Positions 15,406-23,156 of a DNA stretch of 23,716 nt are shown here, in pieces (positions within the stretch are counted from its first letter, which is position 1; each line of letters begins with the position of its first letter). This DNA is from Cytophagales bacterium (lineage in GTDB: Bacteria > Bacteroidota > Bacteroidia > Cytophagales > ES-bin-26). The notes below the pieces were generated by a model. The model made no database searches and had not been told where the DNA came from. It worked only from the letters and a program-made list of their open reading frames with translations. The DNA is taken from positions 1-23,716 of the forward strand of contig JACMKY010000007.1 in the NCBI GenBank assembly GCA_014379925.1, read 5' to 3'. The position numbers and the translations under genes are program-made.

Positions 15406-15533
15406 TCCGGCGGCCATCCTGAACAAAAGCCTAAAAAAGTACACTGACGAGCCGGAAGCTTTGGTTCACTTTCGTGTGGTTTGGTTAACGCAACAAAAGC
15501 CCCGCGGATCCGGGTCCGGCGGGGCTTTTGTTG
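15406..15533 (+). ncRNA. Candidate small RNA (unproven)
   Basis: This segment lies between a promoter-like pair and a strong terminator and contains no open reading frame. TTCCGGC (15405-15411) pairs with GCCGGAA (15451-15457). The ten-base word AACAAAAGCC occurs twice (15422-15431 and 15492-15501). Both copies are perfectly complementary to the right arm of the terminator, so the upstream copy could act as an anti-terminator. No known RNA family is recognised. The terminator alone could instead serve osmC on the other strand. Confidence 0.3.
15491..15533. terminator. Bidirectional terminator downstream of osmC
   Basis: CAACAAAAGCCCCGC (15491-15505) and its exact reverse complement (15519-15533) form a perfect 15-bp stem with a 13-nt loop. 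Each strand has CTTTTGTTG in the second arm. On the minus strand it lies 112 nt after the osmC stop; on the plus strand it would end the candidate small RNA. Confidence 0.88.
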
Positions 15534-15644
15534 ATCTATTGCCGAAGGACGGCTCGACGGGTGTCGCCGACTGAGATTCCGGGAGTGGAAATCGGGAACC
15601 AGGTAATTCTTTCAGGCTCCCGGCGGGGTGTCTTCCGTGGCTAC

Positions 15645-16085
15645 TTAATTCAGGGTGGCCTCCAGGGTGATATTTACCGCTGACAAGGCCTTGGAAACCG
15701 GACAGTTGGCCTTGGCGACGGCGGCCAGTTCCTCAAATTTGGCTTGGTCCAGACCCGGCACTTTCGCCGATAAGGCCAGGTGAATGCCGGCAATCTCGAA
15801 ACCTCCGTCCTTGCTCTCCATCGTGACGGTGGCCCGCGTGGTCAATTCATCGGCGGTGTGGCCGGCGCTGTCCAGTTGAAAGCTCAGGGCCATGGTGAAA
15901 CACCCGGCGTGGGCGGCAGCAATGAGTTCCTCGGGATTGGTACCCGCCTGGCCGTCTTCGCTTTTGAAGCGAGTGGCAAACGAGTAGGGCGTGTCGGACA
16001 AGACGCCGCTGGTGCTGGTAAGGCGACCTTTGCCTTCCATTCCGGAACCGTTCCATACGGCGGTTGCATTTCTTTTCAGTGCCAT
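15645..16085 (-). CDS. OsmC family peroxidase
   Basis: The 146-residue protein belongs to the OsmC/Ohr fold, which reduces organic hydroperoxides with thiols in the cytosol. The two redox cysteines are clear: Cys62 in HAGCFTMALSF and Cys128 in AKANCPVSKA. The opening (RNATAVWNGSGMEGKGRLTS) and GTNPEELIAAAHAGCF are typical of the OsmC rather than the Ohr subgroup. The length is normal. It is transcribed away from the AhpD-like gene, with a 426-bp spacer between them; both encode thiol-redox proteins, which suggests a shared oxidative-stress theme. A strong terminator lies 112 nt downstream. No OxyR- or OhrR-type operator could be recognised. Confidence 0.93.
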   Translation of the reverse strand: MALKRNATAVWNGSGMEGKGRLTSTSGVLSDTPYSFATRFKSEDGQAGTNPEELIAAAHAGCFTMALSFQLDSAGHTADELTTRATVTMESKDGGFEIAGIHLALSAKVPGLDQAKFEELAAVAKANCPVSKALSAVNITLEATLN

Positions 16086-16120
16086 GAATCAGGTTGTTTA
16101 AAGTGAAAAGCGAAGTTGGG

Positions 16121-16157
16121 CAAATTTCCCGTCAGCCACGCCGATCCACCCGCAAAA
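16121..16157 (-). promoter_or_regulatory. Possible osmC promoter
   Basis: Read on the minus strand, TTTTG (16157-16153) is followed by 24 nt and GAAATTTG (16128-16121). The second element misses the first T of TAnnTTTG and the spacing is at the long limit. It would leave a leader of about 30 nt before the ATG. Confidence 0.3.
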
Positions 16158-16324
16158 GTCCGGAAATCCGCGCCGCGTACCCGTTCGACTCGCTGGGGCA
16201 GCAAGTTTTCCCCCCAAAAAGTACCCGCGTTCTTTTTCCTTTCCGATGGCTTGCCTCCCCTGATCCCGCCTCCGGGGCGACCCCCGCTAGAAAGCACCCA
16301 CCCGGGCTCAGGGCGGACAAGCCA

Positions 16325-16355
16325 GGCGATTCCCGGCTTCCGGCCAGGAATCGCC
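16325..16355. repeat. Perfect 9-bp inverted repeat in the osmC divergent spacer
   Basis: GGCGATTCC (16325-16333) and GGAATCGCC (16347-16355) flank a 13-nt loop. No T tract follows on either strand. It could be a regulator-binding palindrome with wide half-site spacing or a remnant repeat. Confidence 0.6.
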
Positions 16356-16511
16356 CGCGCCAACGACCCGTCGGAAAACCCTTCGTCGGAGAAAACCTTC
16401 CCCTTCGGTGACGCTTCGCCGGGAAAAGCCTACACGCCCGACGGGACTGCGGACGCCGGACGAAGGGATTTTCTGGTACCTTGGACAAAGTCTTCCAACG
16501 GCAATCCTCCC

Positions 16512-17075
16512 ATGAACAATCGATTTGAACTGATTGAATACGCCGACGCCAGTTCCGAAGTGAAAGCCCTCTACCAGGAGACCATGCAGGAACTGAACAT
16601 TCCCTTCGTGCTCAACTGGTTCAAGTGCCAGGGTAACAATCCCGTTCTCTTGCGCGGCAACTGGACCAAACTCCGGTCAACCCTGCTAACGGGCCAGATA
16701 CCGTTCGTTCTCAAGCAACTGATCATCTATAACATTTCCTCCAACAAGGGCTGCCAGTATTGCGCCCACGCGCACGGGGTGATGGCCAACAGCCTGAGCC
16801 GGACCTTGACGGGACGCGACGACATCAAGTTGACCGAAAACATCGACAGCGATTACATTCCCTCCTCCTACAAAACCGCCATTCAGGTGGTTACCCACTG
16901 CGCGCTCAACCCCGGATCCACCACGGACGGAGACTTTGACCGGCTTCGTGACGAAGGGTATTCCAATGCGGACATCCAGGAACTGATGTCACTAGCCGAT
17001 CTGGCCAATATGCTCAACACGATCGCCGACATCTCCGGCATCAAAATCGACAACGAACTCATGGAAACCAAGTAA
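16512..17075 (+). CDS. Carboxymuconolactone decarboxylase / AhpD-like protein
   Basis: The 187-residue, all-helical protein carries the AhpD-type redox motif CQYCAHAH, with Cys81, Cys84 and His88. This CxxCxxxH site acts in thiol-disulfide exchange in AhpD and related alkylhydroperoxidases. The surrounding pattern (LKQLIIYNISSNKGCQYCAHAHGVMA) fits the peroxidase-related branch of the CMD family. The C-terminus (LMSLADLANMLNTIADISGIKIDNE) is also typical. The ATG at 16512 is chosen because the in-frame upstream sequence is low-complexity and noncoding. The histidine-kinase gene starts 16 nt after the stop, so the two form a likely operon. No AhpC or AhpF partner is nearby, and the true substrate is unknown. 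Confidence 0.85.
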   Translation: MNNRFELIEYADASSEVKALYQETMQELNIPFVLNWFKCQGNNPVLLRGNWTKLRSTLLTGQIPFVLKQLIIYNISSNKGCQYCAHAHGVMANSLSRTLTGRDDIKLTENIDSDYIPSSYKTAIQVVTHCALNPGSTTDGDFDRLRDEGYSNADIQELMSLADLANMLNTIADISGIKIDNELMETK

Positions 17076-17091
17076 CGCTTGCGGGTACCGG

Positions 17092-18459
17092 ATGCTTGCG
17101 GACGAAGCGAAAACGAATAGAATGCCAATCAAGGTGGTGCCGGGACCGATGGACCAGAAAGTTGACCTGCAGCAGTCCCAGCGACTCCGTTACGAGGCCT
17201 TTTCTCATTTTGCCACCGAAGTGAACAAGGCCAGCGACGTGGAGGCCGTTGGCCGTTCGTTGAGCACCCACGTGAAATTCATGCTCGACGCCTTCCTGCT
17301 CCGGGTGGCGTACCGCTACGAGCAGAGTTACCTCTTCTTCGAAGCCTCCCGGGGCAGTTGTACCGTCGTCGACCGGGAACCCCGGCACGAGTTCGTCGTC
17401 TTTGAATCCGCGCTGCTGCACAGTGGTTTCCCCCTTTTTCTGGGAAGCGAGGACATTGAACAGGACCCGACTTTCAGTGGCAGCCTGTTTGATCACCCTA
17501 AGCTGGTGAGTTTTTACGCGCTTCCCGTTCGCATCAGCCCGCGTCACCACCTGGTCATTTCCGTGGGCAACAAGGAATCGTCCCGCTACTCCGACGTTGA
17601 CTTCCGCTTTCTGCGGCTCATCGGGGAAGTGCTTTCCGGCAAGCTGTCCCAGCTACTGCTGCTCCGAAGGGTCGAAAGCAAGAACGAGGAACTGGAAGAC
17701 GCCAACGCCCAACTCACCCGCCTCAACAACCAGATCGGGGAACTCAATCAAAGCCTGGAGCGAACGGTGGCGGAGAGGACCAGCGATCTCCGAACGGCCA
17801 ATGAAGAGTTGAGCATCCTCTTTTACCGGACTTCCCACGACTTTCGAAGACCACTGACCACCATCATGGGCCTGGTCCAGGTGGCTGAGATGACCGTCAT
17901 CGACGAAGAAGCGTTGCAATTGTTCGGGAACTGCCAACGGGTGGTGGTTGAAATGGACGCGATGCTCACCAAGCTGAGTGCGCTGGGGTACTACCAGTCG
18001 TCGTACACAACCACGCGTTCGTTGGATTTCACCCCGATTTTGGGGGCTTTGCGCGCCAAGTTCGCGGAAACGGCCGCCAAAGCCGGCATTGACTTGCGCT
18101 TCAACCTCTACCTGAAAGACACCTTCCATTCCGATCCAGCGATCATTCTCTTCATCCTGGAGAACCTGATTGAAAACTCGATCCAATTTTGCGGTCGGTA
18201 TCCGTACGTCGAATTAGACGTTTACCAAGAAAACCTGGCCTTGGTACTCCGGGTGGCCGACAACGGACAGGGAATCGAGGCGAACCAAATGACCCGGATA
18301 TTTGAGATGTACTACCGGGCCAACGCGTATTCCAAGGGAAACGGGTTGGGCCTTTACGTGGTCAGGAAGCTGGTGAAGGTACTCGGCGGGGAAGTGGAAG
18401 CGCGGAGCGAAGTGGGCCGGGGTTCGGTCTTCACCGTCGTGTTGCCGCCGGGGAAATGA
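17092..18459 (+). CDS. Soluble sensor histidine kinase with an N-terminal GAF-like domain
   Basis: The 455-residue protein has no membrane segment, so it should sense a cytosolic signal. Residues about 30-190 look like a GAF domain. A coiled-coil linker (about 192-240) precedes the dimerisation domain, where His249 in YRTSHDFRRPL is the phosphorylated residue. The ATP-binding domain has all boxes: N box LENLIENSIQ (356-365), G1 DNGQGIEAN (390-398), F box IFEMYYRAN and G2 GNGLGLYV (416-423). It should be active. No response regulator is adjacent. The start is uncertain between 17092, 17122 and 17149; the first is 16 nt after the AhpD-like stop, which favours coupling. It converges on the M28 gene with only 6 bp between stop codons. 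Confidence 0.92.
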   Translation: MLADEAKTNRMPIKVVPGPMDQKVDLQQSQRLRYEAFSHFATEVNKASDVEAVGRSLSTHVKFMLDAFLLRVAYRYEQSYLFFEASRGSCTVVDREPRHEFVVFESALLHSGFPLFLGSEDIEQDPTFSGSLFDHPKLVSFYALPVRISPRHHLVISVGNKESSRYSDVDFRFLRLIGEVLSGKLSQLLLLRRVESKNEELEDANAQLTRLNNQIGELNQSLERTVAERTSDLRTANEELSILFYRTSHDFRRPLTTIMGLVQVAEMTVIDEEALQLFGNCQRVVVEMDAMLTKLSALGYYQSSYTTTRSLDFTPILGALRAKFAETAAKAGIDLRFNLYLKDTFHSDPAIILFILENLIENSIQFCGRYPYVELDVYQENLALVLRVADNGQGIEANQMTRIFEMYYRANAYSKGNGLGLYVVRKLVKVLGGEVEARSEVGRGSVFTVVLPPGK

Positions 18460-18465
18460 CGCCGG

Positions 18466-19830
18466 CTACCGTACCGGTTGGGGAATTACCGCCAGGCTTT
18501 CGTGCCCCTGCCCATCCACCGACTGCACGGCAAACAGGTAATTGTCCTTGGAGTAGGGAAGCGTGGTTTCCGTTTCCTTCACGAAAAAAGTTTTTTCCCA
18601 CGTCGGGCTGGACGTGGCCCGCATCCGCACGTGATAACCGGCGGGTTTGGCGCCTTTCTGGGGAGCCTCCCAGCGCAGGGTCGTTTTGTTGGTCAGGTTG
18701 GCCGTCACGATGCCCACGTTTTCCGGGACGGCGGGGGCCAGGGCCAGGTTGGCCAACGTGGCCAGGTTGACGGCCGCGTTCTTGCGGAGGTATTCATAAT
18801 CCACAAACTCGGGCAGGTCCCCGTACTGGATGGTTTTTTCCAGGCGCACGTTCTGGTGCTGCTGCTGGTAGTTTTCGTTCATCTCACTCATCCGAACGGC
18901 GGTGAAACCCGCCTGCACGAAGGGGGTGTGGTCGCCACCGCGCAGGAAGCGGTCGTTGCGGTAGACCAGCTCCACCGTCATCTGGTCCACGTAACGCTCG
19001 CCCGTTTCTTTGATGTAGCGGGCCAATTGCCGGGCCGGGCCGTCGTTCTCGGTAAAGATGCTTTTGCGCAGCTTGGCCATCTCTTCCGTTTCCGCCGCCG
19101 GTACGCCTTCGCTGAATACCCGCACGTGCGTGTTGTCGCGCAGGTTGGTTTCGTCGGAAAGCGAGTTGCCGATGATGTCGTTGGTGATCATGGCAATGAC
19201 GTTCCGCTTTTCCGCCTTCATGCGGTCAGCCGCGTGCCTGGCCCCCAGCAAGCCCTGTTCCTCCCCCTGCACAGCCATGAAAAGGATCGTACAGGGAAAC
19301 TCCCGACCGGCCATCACCCGAGCCATTTCCATAACAATGGCCACGCCGGAGGCATCGTCGTTGGCACCGGGTGCTTTGCCAGTGCTGTCCATGATGTCGG
19401 AGTTGCGCGAATCGAGGTGGCCGCTCACGATGAGTACGCGGTCGTCGCCCGGGTCGGTGCCCTTGAGCGTAGCCACCACGTTGCGCATTTCCACGGGGCG
19501 ATTCACCCGGCGACCGTCCGGCGGCAGCACAAAGGGGTCTTGCGCCACCGTGAGCCGCCCGCCCGATGCCGCGGCGTACTTCTTCAGCTCCCCTTCCACC
19601 CAATTGCGGGCTGCCCCGATGCCTTTCCGGTCGTTTTTGGTCGTGCTGAGCGAGTGGCGGGTTTCGTAACCGGCCATTTTCCGCACGAGGGCTTCCAGGT
19701 TGGAAGCCGTGATTTCGTTCACCATCCGGTGAATCAGCGGATCGGATTGACCACCCGGATTCTGCGCAAAGGCAGGGGCAAAAAATGCAAGGGGCAGCAG
19801 AAAGGCGACGGTGAGGCGCTGAATACGCAT
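18466..19830 (-). CDS. Secreted M28 family zinc aminopeptidase
   Basis: The 454-residue protein has a signal peptide (residues 1-22, cleavage predicted after AFA) and an M28 catalytic domain. The zinc ligands and catalytic residues are visible: His138 and Asp140 in SGHLDSR, Asp158 in GANDDASG, the Glu pair 190-191 in QGEEQGLLGA, Asp218 in ITND and His301 in GGDHTPF. All are intact, so an active aminopeptidase in the periplasm or outside the cell is expected. The last 85 residues (about 366-447) look like a fibronectin type III-like domain. No C-terminal sorting signal is seen. The ATG at 19830 is chosen because the hydrophobic signal begins there; a start 14 codons upstream would bury it. dxs lies upstream on the same strand after a 216-bp spacer. 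Confidence 0.93.
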   Translation of the reverse strand: MRIQRLTVAFLLPLAFFAPAFAQNPGGQSDPLIHRMVNEITASNLEALVRKMAGYETRHSLSTTKNDRKGIGAARNWVEGELKKYAAASGGRLTVAQDPFVLPPDGRRVNRPVEMRNVVATLKGTDPGDDRVLIVSGHLDSRNSDIMDSTGKAPGANDDASGVAIVMEMARVMAGREFPCTILFMAVQGEEQGLLGARHAADRMKAEKRNVIAMITNDIIGNSLSDETNLRDNTHVRVFSEGVPAAETEEMAKLRKSIFTENDGPARQLARYIKETGERYVDQMTVELVYRNDRFLRGGDHTPFVQAGFTAVRMSEMNENYQQQHQNVRLEKTIQYGDLPEFVDYEYLRKNAAVNLATLANLALAPAVPENVGIVTANLTNKTTLRWEAPQKGAKPAGYHVRMRATSSPTWEKTFFVKETETTLPYSKDNYLFAVQSVDGQGHESLAVIPQPVR

Positions 19831-19867
19831 TGGAATGAAAAATAGGTTTGGCCGGGCAACGATTGCC

Positions 19868-19923
19868 GGCAACGGTTATCCGGGTCCAATCACGCCAGCG
19901 ACTTGGTTACCGCAACCGTTGCC
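19868..19923. repeat. 10-bp inverted repeat between dxs and the M28 gene
   Basis: GGCAACGGTT (19868-19877) and AACCGTTGCC (19914-19923) are perfect complements around a 36-nt loop. There is no T tract. A second pair, GAAGTGC (19983-19989) and GCACTTC (20013-20019), lies closer to dxs. One of them may help end dxs transcripts, or both may be regulatory. Confidence 0.6.
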
Positions 19924-20046
19924 TGGCTAATCTACGGGTATTTCCCGTGGGTGGGGCAAGCCGACGGTTGTGCGGAATGGTCGAAGTGCTTGCGCCGGCA
20001 ATTCCACGACCGGCACTTCCGCAAACCGGCTTCGCTTCCCGGCTTT

Positions 20047-22014
20047 TCAGAGCAAACCCAGGCGTTCGGCGTCGGTCAACAAGCGGCGGTCCGTCGGACG
20101 GACGGCGTGCAGATTGCCCACGGCCCGGGCAATCCCCGCGGGATCAAAGCCGCACTCGCGGTGTAGTTCAAGGGGTTCGCCGTGTTCAACAACACGGTCC
20201 GGAATGCCCAGGCGCTTCAGCGTCACTGCGTAACCGTGGTCTGCCATGAATTCCGCCACGGCACTGCCGAATCCGCCCATCAGGCAACCGTCTTCCACCG
20301 TCAGGATTTTGCTGAAACGGCGGCACACCTCGTGCAGCAGCGCTTCGTCGAGGGGCTTGACAAAACGCAGGTCGTAGTGAGCCGGGTAAATTCCCTCGCC
20401 TTCGAGCAGTTGACACACCTGGTCCACGTAGTTGCCGATGTGGCCGATGGTGAGGATGGCCACGCCCTCGCCGTTGCGCACCCGGCGGCCTTTCCCGATT
20501 TCCAGCTTTTCGAACGGCGTGCGCCACTGCGGCATCACGCCCTCGCCGCGGGGGTAGCGGATGCTGATGGCTTTTTTATGGTCGGCAAAATCGGGTAGTT
20601 GCACCGTGTACATGATGTTGCGGAGTTCCTGTTCGTTCATGGGTGCGAACACGATCAGGTTGGGAACGCAACGCATGTAGGCCAGGTCGTAGGCGCCGTG
20701 GTGGGTAGGACCGTCGGCACCGGCGAAGCCCGCCCGGTCGAGGCAGAAAACCACGGGCAGTTCCTGGATGCACACGTCGTGAATCACCTGGTCGTAGGCC
20801 CGCTGCATGAACGTGGAATAGATGTTGCAGAAAGGAATCAGCCCCTGCGTAGCCAACCCCGCCGAAAACGTCACGGCGTGCTGTTCGGCAATGCCCACGT
20901 CGAAGGCCCGGTCGGGCATGGCCTTCATCATCAGGTTGAGCGAAGAGCCCGAAGGCATGGCCGGCGTGATGCCCACGATCTTGTCGTTTTGCTCCGCCAG
21001 TTCCACCAGCGTATGCCCGAATACATCCTGGTACTTGGGTGGCGGCGGCACCTCGTACACCTTCCGGCGGATTTCGCCCGTCACCTTGTCGAACAGGCCG
21101 GGGGCGTGCCACTTGGTCTGGTCTTTTTCGGCCAGGGCGTATCCCTTGCCCTTCACGGTGACGCAATGCAGCAGTTTGGGACCGGGAATGTCTTTCAAGT
21201 CCTGCAACACACTCACCAGGTGGTTGATGTCGTGGCCGTCAACGGGACCGAAATAGCGCAGGTTAAGCGATTCGAACAAGTTGCTTTGTTTGAGCAGCGT
21301 GGCCTTGACGGCACTCTCCAACTTAGCGGCTATTTCGCGCGCGCGTTTTCCCAGTTTACTGAACTTCCCCAGCGCGTTCCACGCTTCGTCGCGGGCCTTA
21401 TTGTACGTATGGGACGTGGTGATGTCGGTCAGGTACTCCTTCAACGCGCCCACGTTGGGGTCGATGGACATGCAGTTGTCGTTGAGGACGATGAGCAGGT
21501 TGGTGTTCGACACCCCCGCGTGGTTCATCCCCTCGAAGGCCAGCCCGGCCGTCATCGCCCCGTCGCCGATCACGGCAATGTGCTGCCTTTCGAGGTCGTT
21601 CTTGATCTTGGAGGCTACGGCCATCCCCAGGGCCGCCGAAACGGAGGTGGAAGAATGACCTACCCCGAAGGTGTCAAATTTGCTTTCCTTGCGCCTGGGA
21701 AATCCGGAGAGGCCCCCGTAGATTCGGTTGGTACGGAAAGCGTCGCGTCGTCCGGTCAGGATCTTGTGTCCGTAGGCCTGATGACCCACGTCCCACACCA
21801 GTTGGTCTTCCGGCGTGTGAAATACGTAGTGAAGCGCCACGGTCAATTCTACCACTCCCAAGCTTGCCCCGAAGTGGCCGCCGTATACGGATACGTTGTC
21901 GATGATGAACTGCCGCAGTTCCGTACAGACTTGGTACAATTCCGAGGTATCCAGTTTCCGCAGGTCTTCGGGGGAATTGATTTGGGAAAGGAGTTTTCCG
22001 GGTGTGATGAGCAT
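20047..22014 (-). CDS. dxs: 1-deoxy-D-xylulose-5-phosphate synthase
   Basis: DXS joins pyruvate and glyceraldehyde 3-phosphate using thiamine diphosphate, the first step of the MEP isoprenoid pathway. The 655-residue protein shows the expected order. It has GGHFGASLG with the catalytic His near residue 47, VWDVGHQAYGHK (73-84) and the thiamine signature GDGAMTAGLAFEGMNHAG through LNDN (150-180). The central Glu377 is in GIAEQHAVTFSAG, and the C-terminal transketolase domain carries DGCLMGGFGSAV. The start is ATG at 22014 (MLITPGKLL), which matches the lineage; a GTG four codons upstream (22026) is possible but less likely. The upstream spacer carries an exact TAnnTTTG box on this strand about 180 nt away. 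Confidence 0.97.
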   Translation of the reverse strand: MLITPGKLLSQINSPEDLRKLDTSELYQVCTELRQFIIDNVSVYGGHFGASLGVVELTVALHYVFHTPEDQLVWDVGHQAYGHKILTGRRDAFRTNRIYGGLSGFPRRKESKFDTFGVGHSSTSVSAALGMAVASKIKNDLERQHIAVIGDGAMTAGLAFEGMNHAGVSNTNLLIVLNDNCMSIDPNVGALKEYLTDITTSHTYNKARDEAWNALGKFSKLGKRAREIAAKLESAVKATLLKQSNLFESLNLRYFGPVDGHDINHLVSVLQDLKDIPGPKLLHCVTVKGKGYALAEKDQTKWHAPGLFDKVTGEIRRKVYEVPPPPKYQDVFGHTLVELAEQNDKIVGITPAMPSGSSLNLMMKAMPDRAFDVGIAEQHAVTFSAGLATQGLIPFCNIYSTFMQRAYDQVIHDVCIQELPVVFCLDRAGFAGADGPTHHGAYDLAYMRCVPNLIVFAPMNEQELRNIMYTVQLPDFADHKKAISIRYPRGEGVMPQWRTPFEKLEIGKGRRVRNGEGVAILTIGHIGNYVDQVCQLLEGEGIYPAHYDLRFVKPLDEALLHEVCRRFSKILTVEDGCLMGGFGSAVAEFMADHGYAVTLKRLGIPDRVVEHGEPLELHRECGFDPAGIARAVGNLHAVRPTDRRLLTDAERLGLL

Positions 22015-22332
22015 CTTCGCATTCACTTTTTAGACTTTATTAACCATTCCGGAGCGGGGAATGTTTAACCGTAGGGTTTACCTCATCCGTAACGGATTAA
22101 GCTTGCCCAGTGTTCAACCGAAACGCTTCCCCGCCGTGACCATCTCCACTTCGGGTGTAAGAAGGGGGCAGGTGTAGTTGCGACGAGCCGACAAAAGTAG
22201 GGATTTATTCGCCGATCCCGCCATCCCGCGTGGGTAGACCAGAAAAAAGAAGTTCGTGGTTAGATTGCGGGAAAGGTTCAAGCGAGGACGTTTGGACGAC
22301 TGGCATCCAAACACGCATCCCGCCTTACTCCG
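22015..22332. other. Divergent spacer between dxs and scpA
   Basis: This 318-bp stretch holds no convincing gene. It carries a minus-strand -7 box for dxs at 22192-22199, giving dxs a leader of about 170 nt. No TPP riboswitch signature or other known RNA motif was recognised in that leader. No plus-strand TAnnTTTG box for scpA was found. Confidence 0.5.
22192..22199 (-). promoter_or_regulatory. Possible promoter -7 element of dxs
   Basis: On the minus strand the bases read TACTTTTG, an exact match to TAnnTTTG. No TTTG is present 17-23 nt upstream of it, so only half the promoter is supported. Confidence 0.4.
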
Positions 22333-23073
22333 TTGGCTTTCGAGATCAAACTCCCGCTTTTTGAAGGTCCCTTCGACCTGTTGCTGTTTTTCATTGAAAG
22401 GGATGAGTTGAACATCCACGACATCCCCATCCACCGGGTCACGCGCGACTTCCTGGACTACCTGCAACGCCTGGAATCGCTCAACCTCGAGGTAGCCAGT
22501 GAATTCATCCTGGTGGCGGCTACCCTGATGCGGATCAAGGCGAAGCTGCTGCTGCCCCGCCTGGAGAAAGACGAGCAGGGCCACGAGGTTGATCCCCGCG
22601 GGGAACTGGTGCGTCACTTGCTCGAATACCGCAGGTACAAGTCGGTGGTGCCGGCGCTGACTATCCTGGAAGAAGACCGCGCGGGTCGCGAAGCGCGGGG
22701 CAACCTGGTGAGTGAATTGCAATCCATCGCCGCCGTTCATAGCCTGGAGGCCGAGTTGCAGGACCTGGACCTCTACAAGCTTCTTCGCGCGTTTGGGCGG
22801 GTAATGCGCCGCTTTGAGGAGGAAGCCAGCCCACCCCGGCACACGGTGGTGCAGCACCCGTACACCGTTGAAGGACAAAAGTCGCGCCTTTTGCAGCGCC
22901 TGGCAACTACCCGACGGTTGTCTTTCGAGGAAGTGATCAACGACGAAAGGAGTAAAATTGCCGTAGTCTACACCTTCCTGGCCATTCTGGAGCTGTTGCA
23001 ACTGGGCCAACTGATCCTTTACCCGGGCGAAGGCTTTAATAATTTTTGGTTCGAGCGGGTGGAAAGGAAGTGA
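22333..23073 (+). CDS. scpA: Segregation and condensation protein A (TTG start)
   Basis: ScpA is the kleisin subunit that, with ScpB and SMC, forms bacterial condensin. The 246-residue protein begins with the family signature AFEIKLPLFEGPFDLLLFFIERDELNIHDIPI. It contains the N-terminal helix-rich SMC-binding part, including VASEFILVAATLMRIKAKLLLPR (about 54-76). It ends in a winged-helix region (SFEEVINDERSKIAVVYTFLAILELLQLGQL). The start must be TTG at 22333: the frame has no ATG between an in-frame TAG at 22261 and the conserved second residue. scpB and smc are not in the window. It is divergent from dxs. Confidence 0.94.
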   Translation: MAFEIKLPLFEGPFDLLLFFIERDELNIHDIPIHRVTRDFLDYLQRLESLNLEVASEFILVAATLMRIKAKLLLPRLEKDEQGHEVDPRGELVRHLLEYRRYKSVVPALTILEEDRAGREARGNLVSELQSIAAVHSLEAELQDLDLYKLLRAFGRVMRRFEEEASPPRHTVVQHPYTVEGQKSRLLQRLATTRRLSFEEVINDERSKIAVVYTFLAILELLQLGQLILYPGEGFNNFWFERVERK

Positions 23074-23156
23074 TGATTTATGCGCGTTGAGTTACGAGAG
23101 GCAATTGCCACGGCGCTTGCTCACAACGCTTGCCATTGGCAATCCATAATCCATAA

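Larger units (their letters stand above)
15040..15644. other. 605-bp gene-free region with multiple hairpins
   Basis: No convincing coding sequence is seen. A 109-codon minus-strand frame (15050-15379) has an amino-acid make-up unlike a real protein. The region holds overlapping hairpins at 15125-15172, a promoter-like pair at 15373-15400, a 7-bp closing stem at 15405-15457, and a long bidirectional terminator at 15491-15533. GC content is lower and more uneven than in the flanking genes. Confidence 0.6.
16086..16511. other. Gene-free spacer between osmC and the AhpD-like gene
   Basis: The 426-bp divergent spacer shows no convincing gene. Plus-strand codons in frame with the AhpD-like gene are open for 132 codons but encode a Pro-rich, low-complexity string. 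A perfect 9-bp inverted repeat is at 16325-16355. A weak minus-strand promoter for osmC (TTTTG, 24 nt, GAAATTTG) lies at 16121-16157. TACCTTGG at 16477 is a weak -7 candidate for the AhpD-like gene. Confidence 0.5.

Noticed and set aside
16116..16511. 132-codon in-frame upstream extension of the AhpD-like gene
   Set aside because: Pro-rich, low-complexity translation with no domain. The family N-terminus begins at the ATG at 16512.
18478..19845. 455-codon plus-strand open frame opposite the M28 gene
   Set aside because: Antisense shadow with His/Val/Gly-rich composition. The M28 gene on the minus strand has a signal peptide and complete zinc ligands.
20599..22068. 489-codon plus-strand open frame opposite dxs
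   Set aside because: Antisense shadow; dxs motifs are complete on the minus strand.
22114..23010. 298-codon minus-strand frame opposite scpA reaching into the dxs leader
   Set aside because: Mostly antisense of scpA. The part in the leader is not supported by any start or conservation signal I can see.
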